A stretch of DNA of 6,953 nt from positions 1-6,953 of the forward strand of contig WQYS01000121.1 of NCBI GenBank assembly GCA_009781125.1, written 5' to 3'. Under the pieces are notes generated by a model. It worked only from the letters and a program-made list of their open reading frames with translations. It did no database searches and was not told the DNA's origin. The DNA is from Acidobacteriaceae bacterium (GTDB lineage: Bacteria; Acidobacteriota; Terriglobia; Terriglobales; Acidobacteriaceae). The translations under genes were made by a program, and so were the position numbers. Below are positions 5,801 through 6,953 of this stretch, one piece after another. How positions within the stretch are numbered: position 1 is the first letter of the stretch; each line of letters begins with the position of its first letter.

Positions 5801-6925
5801 TCAGGCGGCTCCCTCCATGGTTTTCTCGGCGCGCGCCACAACTGAGATCAGCCAGCCCACAACGCCGAGGCCAACTATAAAAAGAACCAGGAAGAGACCG
5901 ACAACGCCCCAGTTCGTAACCACACCACCATTCTGTGCTGTCCTATCCCACACGTTGAAACCCTTGCTCAGCAGCGTGAGGTCGCGCACGCCGTCGCGGT
6001 AGACGACCAGGGCAAGCATGGTCAGCAGCGTGACAAGCGCTCCGGTCCATCCCAGCCATCCTTTGGAGACCTTCCCGAAACCAGCCACCGCGCCAATAAG
6101 AACAGCCACCACAACCAGCAGCAGCCATCCGTAGCCAGCCATTCCGGCGTACTTATAAAGCGCGTGCGAGTGCAGGCCAGCCTTGACGACATCCGGCTGC
6201 ACGGACGCGGCCCAGTAACCGGCAGCCAGATAAATCACCCCGAACAGGGCAGCGACCTTGCCTCCGAAACCCGCAAGCCAGGATTTCTCTTCCGGCGCAA
6301 ACGTCGAGCGGCCTGCCAGGTAGACCATCCACAGGCCGCCGACCATCAGGCCACCGGCCAGCATGAGCAGCCAGCGCGGTTCGAGCGTCTGGTCACGGGG
6401 AGGCAGAAAGGCTCCCATCGCCGAGGCCGAGTACATCCTGCTCCAAACTTCGGGGCGCAACATCAGCGTCATGTTGGTGCTCAGCAGCCGAGCGACGGAG
6501 CCCGCCAGCAGCCACGCAATCGCTCCGACCCACCATGCGGACCTGCCTGCCTCCAGCCGCGCCGAAAATCTGTAGAGCAGCCAGTAGGTCAGCATGAGCA
6601 GCGCGATGACCGAAATCCAGTAAACGCCGATGAGCACGCTCGATGTATACAGAGCGCGTCCGTAGAGCACCTGCGCGAACAGTAACGGAGGCACGCCGAG
6701 GTTGATGACATAGGTCATCACGGTCGTAAGCCGCCGCGCCAGAGCGCGCGCCGCGACCCGTGGAGCAGGACCACGCGAAAGACTAAGCAAGACGGCAAGC
6801 AGCAGCCCACCGAGAAGCATCTCTACCGCGACAAAATGTAACGCGAGCGTGACGATATGGAGCAGCTTGAACAGCCATATCGGAGCAGGCAGTGGAATGG
6901 GATCGACTGCGGGAAAAGAATTCAT
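5801..6925 (-). CDS. Polytopic membrane protein, possible divergent CydA-like partner subunit
   Basis: I do not recognise this 374-residue protein as a named family with certainty. It has about nine hydrophobic segments (roughly 17-48, 66-87, 94-118, 129-148, 182-204, 218-240, 256-283, 289-309, 337-363) and no Cys-rich, haem c or ATPase motif. Helix 1 has H23 and H30. H30 is followed nine residues later by a GG, as H24 is in the CydA-like protein encoded at the other end of the operon, and R310-D-G-V-R314 after helix 8 recalls that protein's R-E-M-L-R at the same place. It may therefore be a divergent CydA fold acting in place of CydB; this is inference from short stretches. It starts the visible operon, 2 bases before the Rieske gene. 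An in-frame TGA two codons upstream of the ATG excludes a longer N-terminus. No strong Shine-Dalgarno is visible in the 28 bases left, and the promoter lies outside or at the window edge. Confidence 0.8.
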   Translation of the reverse strand: MNSFPAVDPIPLPAPIWLFKLLHIVTLALHFVAVEMLLGGLLLAVLLSLSRGPAPRVAARALARRLTTVMTYVINLGVPPLLFAQVLYGRALYTSSVLIGVYWISVIALLMLTYWLLYRFSARLEAGRSAWWVGAIAWLLAGSVARLLSTNMTLMLRPEVWSRMYSASAMGAFLPPRDQTLEPRWLLMLAGGLMVGGLWMVYLAGRSTFAPEEKSWLAGFGGKVAALFGVIYLAAGYWAASVQPDVVKAGLHSHALYKYAGMAGYGWLLLVVVAVLIGAVAGFGKVSKGWLGWTGALVTLLTMLALVVYRDGVRDLTLLSKGFNVWDRTAQNGGVVTNWGVVGLFLVLFIVGLGVVGWLISVVARAEKTMEGAA

Positions 6926-6953
6926 AACTCAACTCAAAAGAATCGCTTAGCGC

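Overview
The window looks like a chromosomal segment of an acidobacterium, probably of the Terriglobia/Acidobacteriaceae type. This is inferred from three things: moderately high GC, the kind of short intergenic palindromes at the left end ("ccttcgcttcgctcagg" and "gaacgSgccttcagcSc" types), and a menaquinone-style Rieske/cytochrome b gene set with a CydA-like cytochrome c fusion. No rRNA or marker gene is present, so the assignment is tentative.

All intact genes are on the minus strand. Read in the direction of transcription, from the right edge: (1) a 374-residue polytopic membrane protein (6925-5801); (2) a Rieske iron-sulfur protein (5798-5298); (3) a b6f-type cytochrome b with the b6 and subunit IV parts fused (5277-4201); (4) a CydA-like membrane protein ending in a mono-haem cytochrome c domain (4190-2775). 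Gaps are 2, 20 and 10 bases, and the last Shine-Dalgarno overlaps the preceding stop codon, so these four form one operon. They are followed by a roughly 310-base AT-richer gap holding a plus-strand remnant of an IS110-family transposase. Next comes a full-length OPT-family transporter (2462-237), and then 236 bases of intergenic DNA with hairpin-forming repeats.

The central interest is the four-gene respiratory operon. Rieske plus cytochrome b supply a menaquinol-oxidising module. The CydA-like subunit keeps the equivalents of two high-spin-haem ligands of cytochrome bd (H24, E329) but appears to have lost the low-spin haem/quinol apparatus (the H186 position is Leu, there is no Q-loop, and GRQPW has become LRKPY). 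In its place it carries a periplasmic haem c. The 374-residue protein resembles the CydA-like subunit around its first helix (H30 in the same setting) and may be its partner. One reading is a self-contained complex passing electrons from quinol through b/FeS to haem c and a bd-like haem pocket. The alternative is that the CydA fold only anchors the cytochrome c. The alignments behind this were made by eye from memory of the families and need computation.
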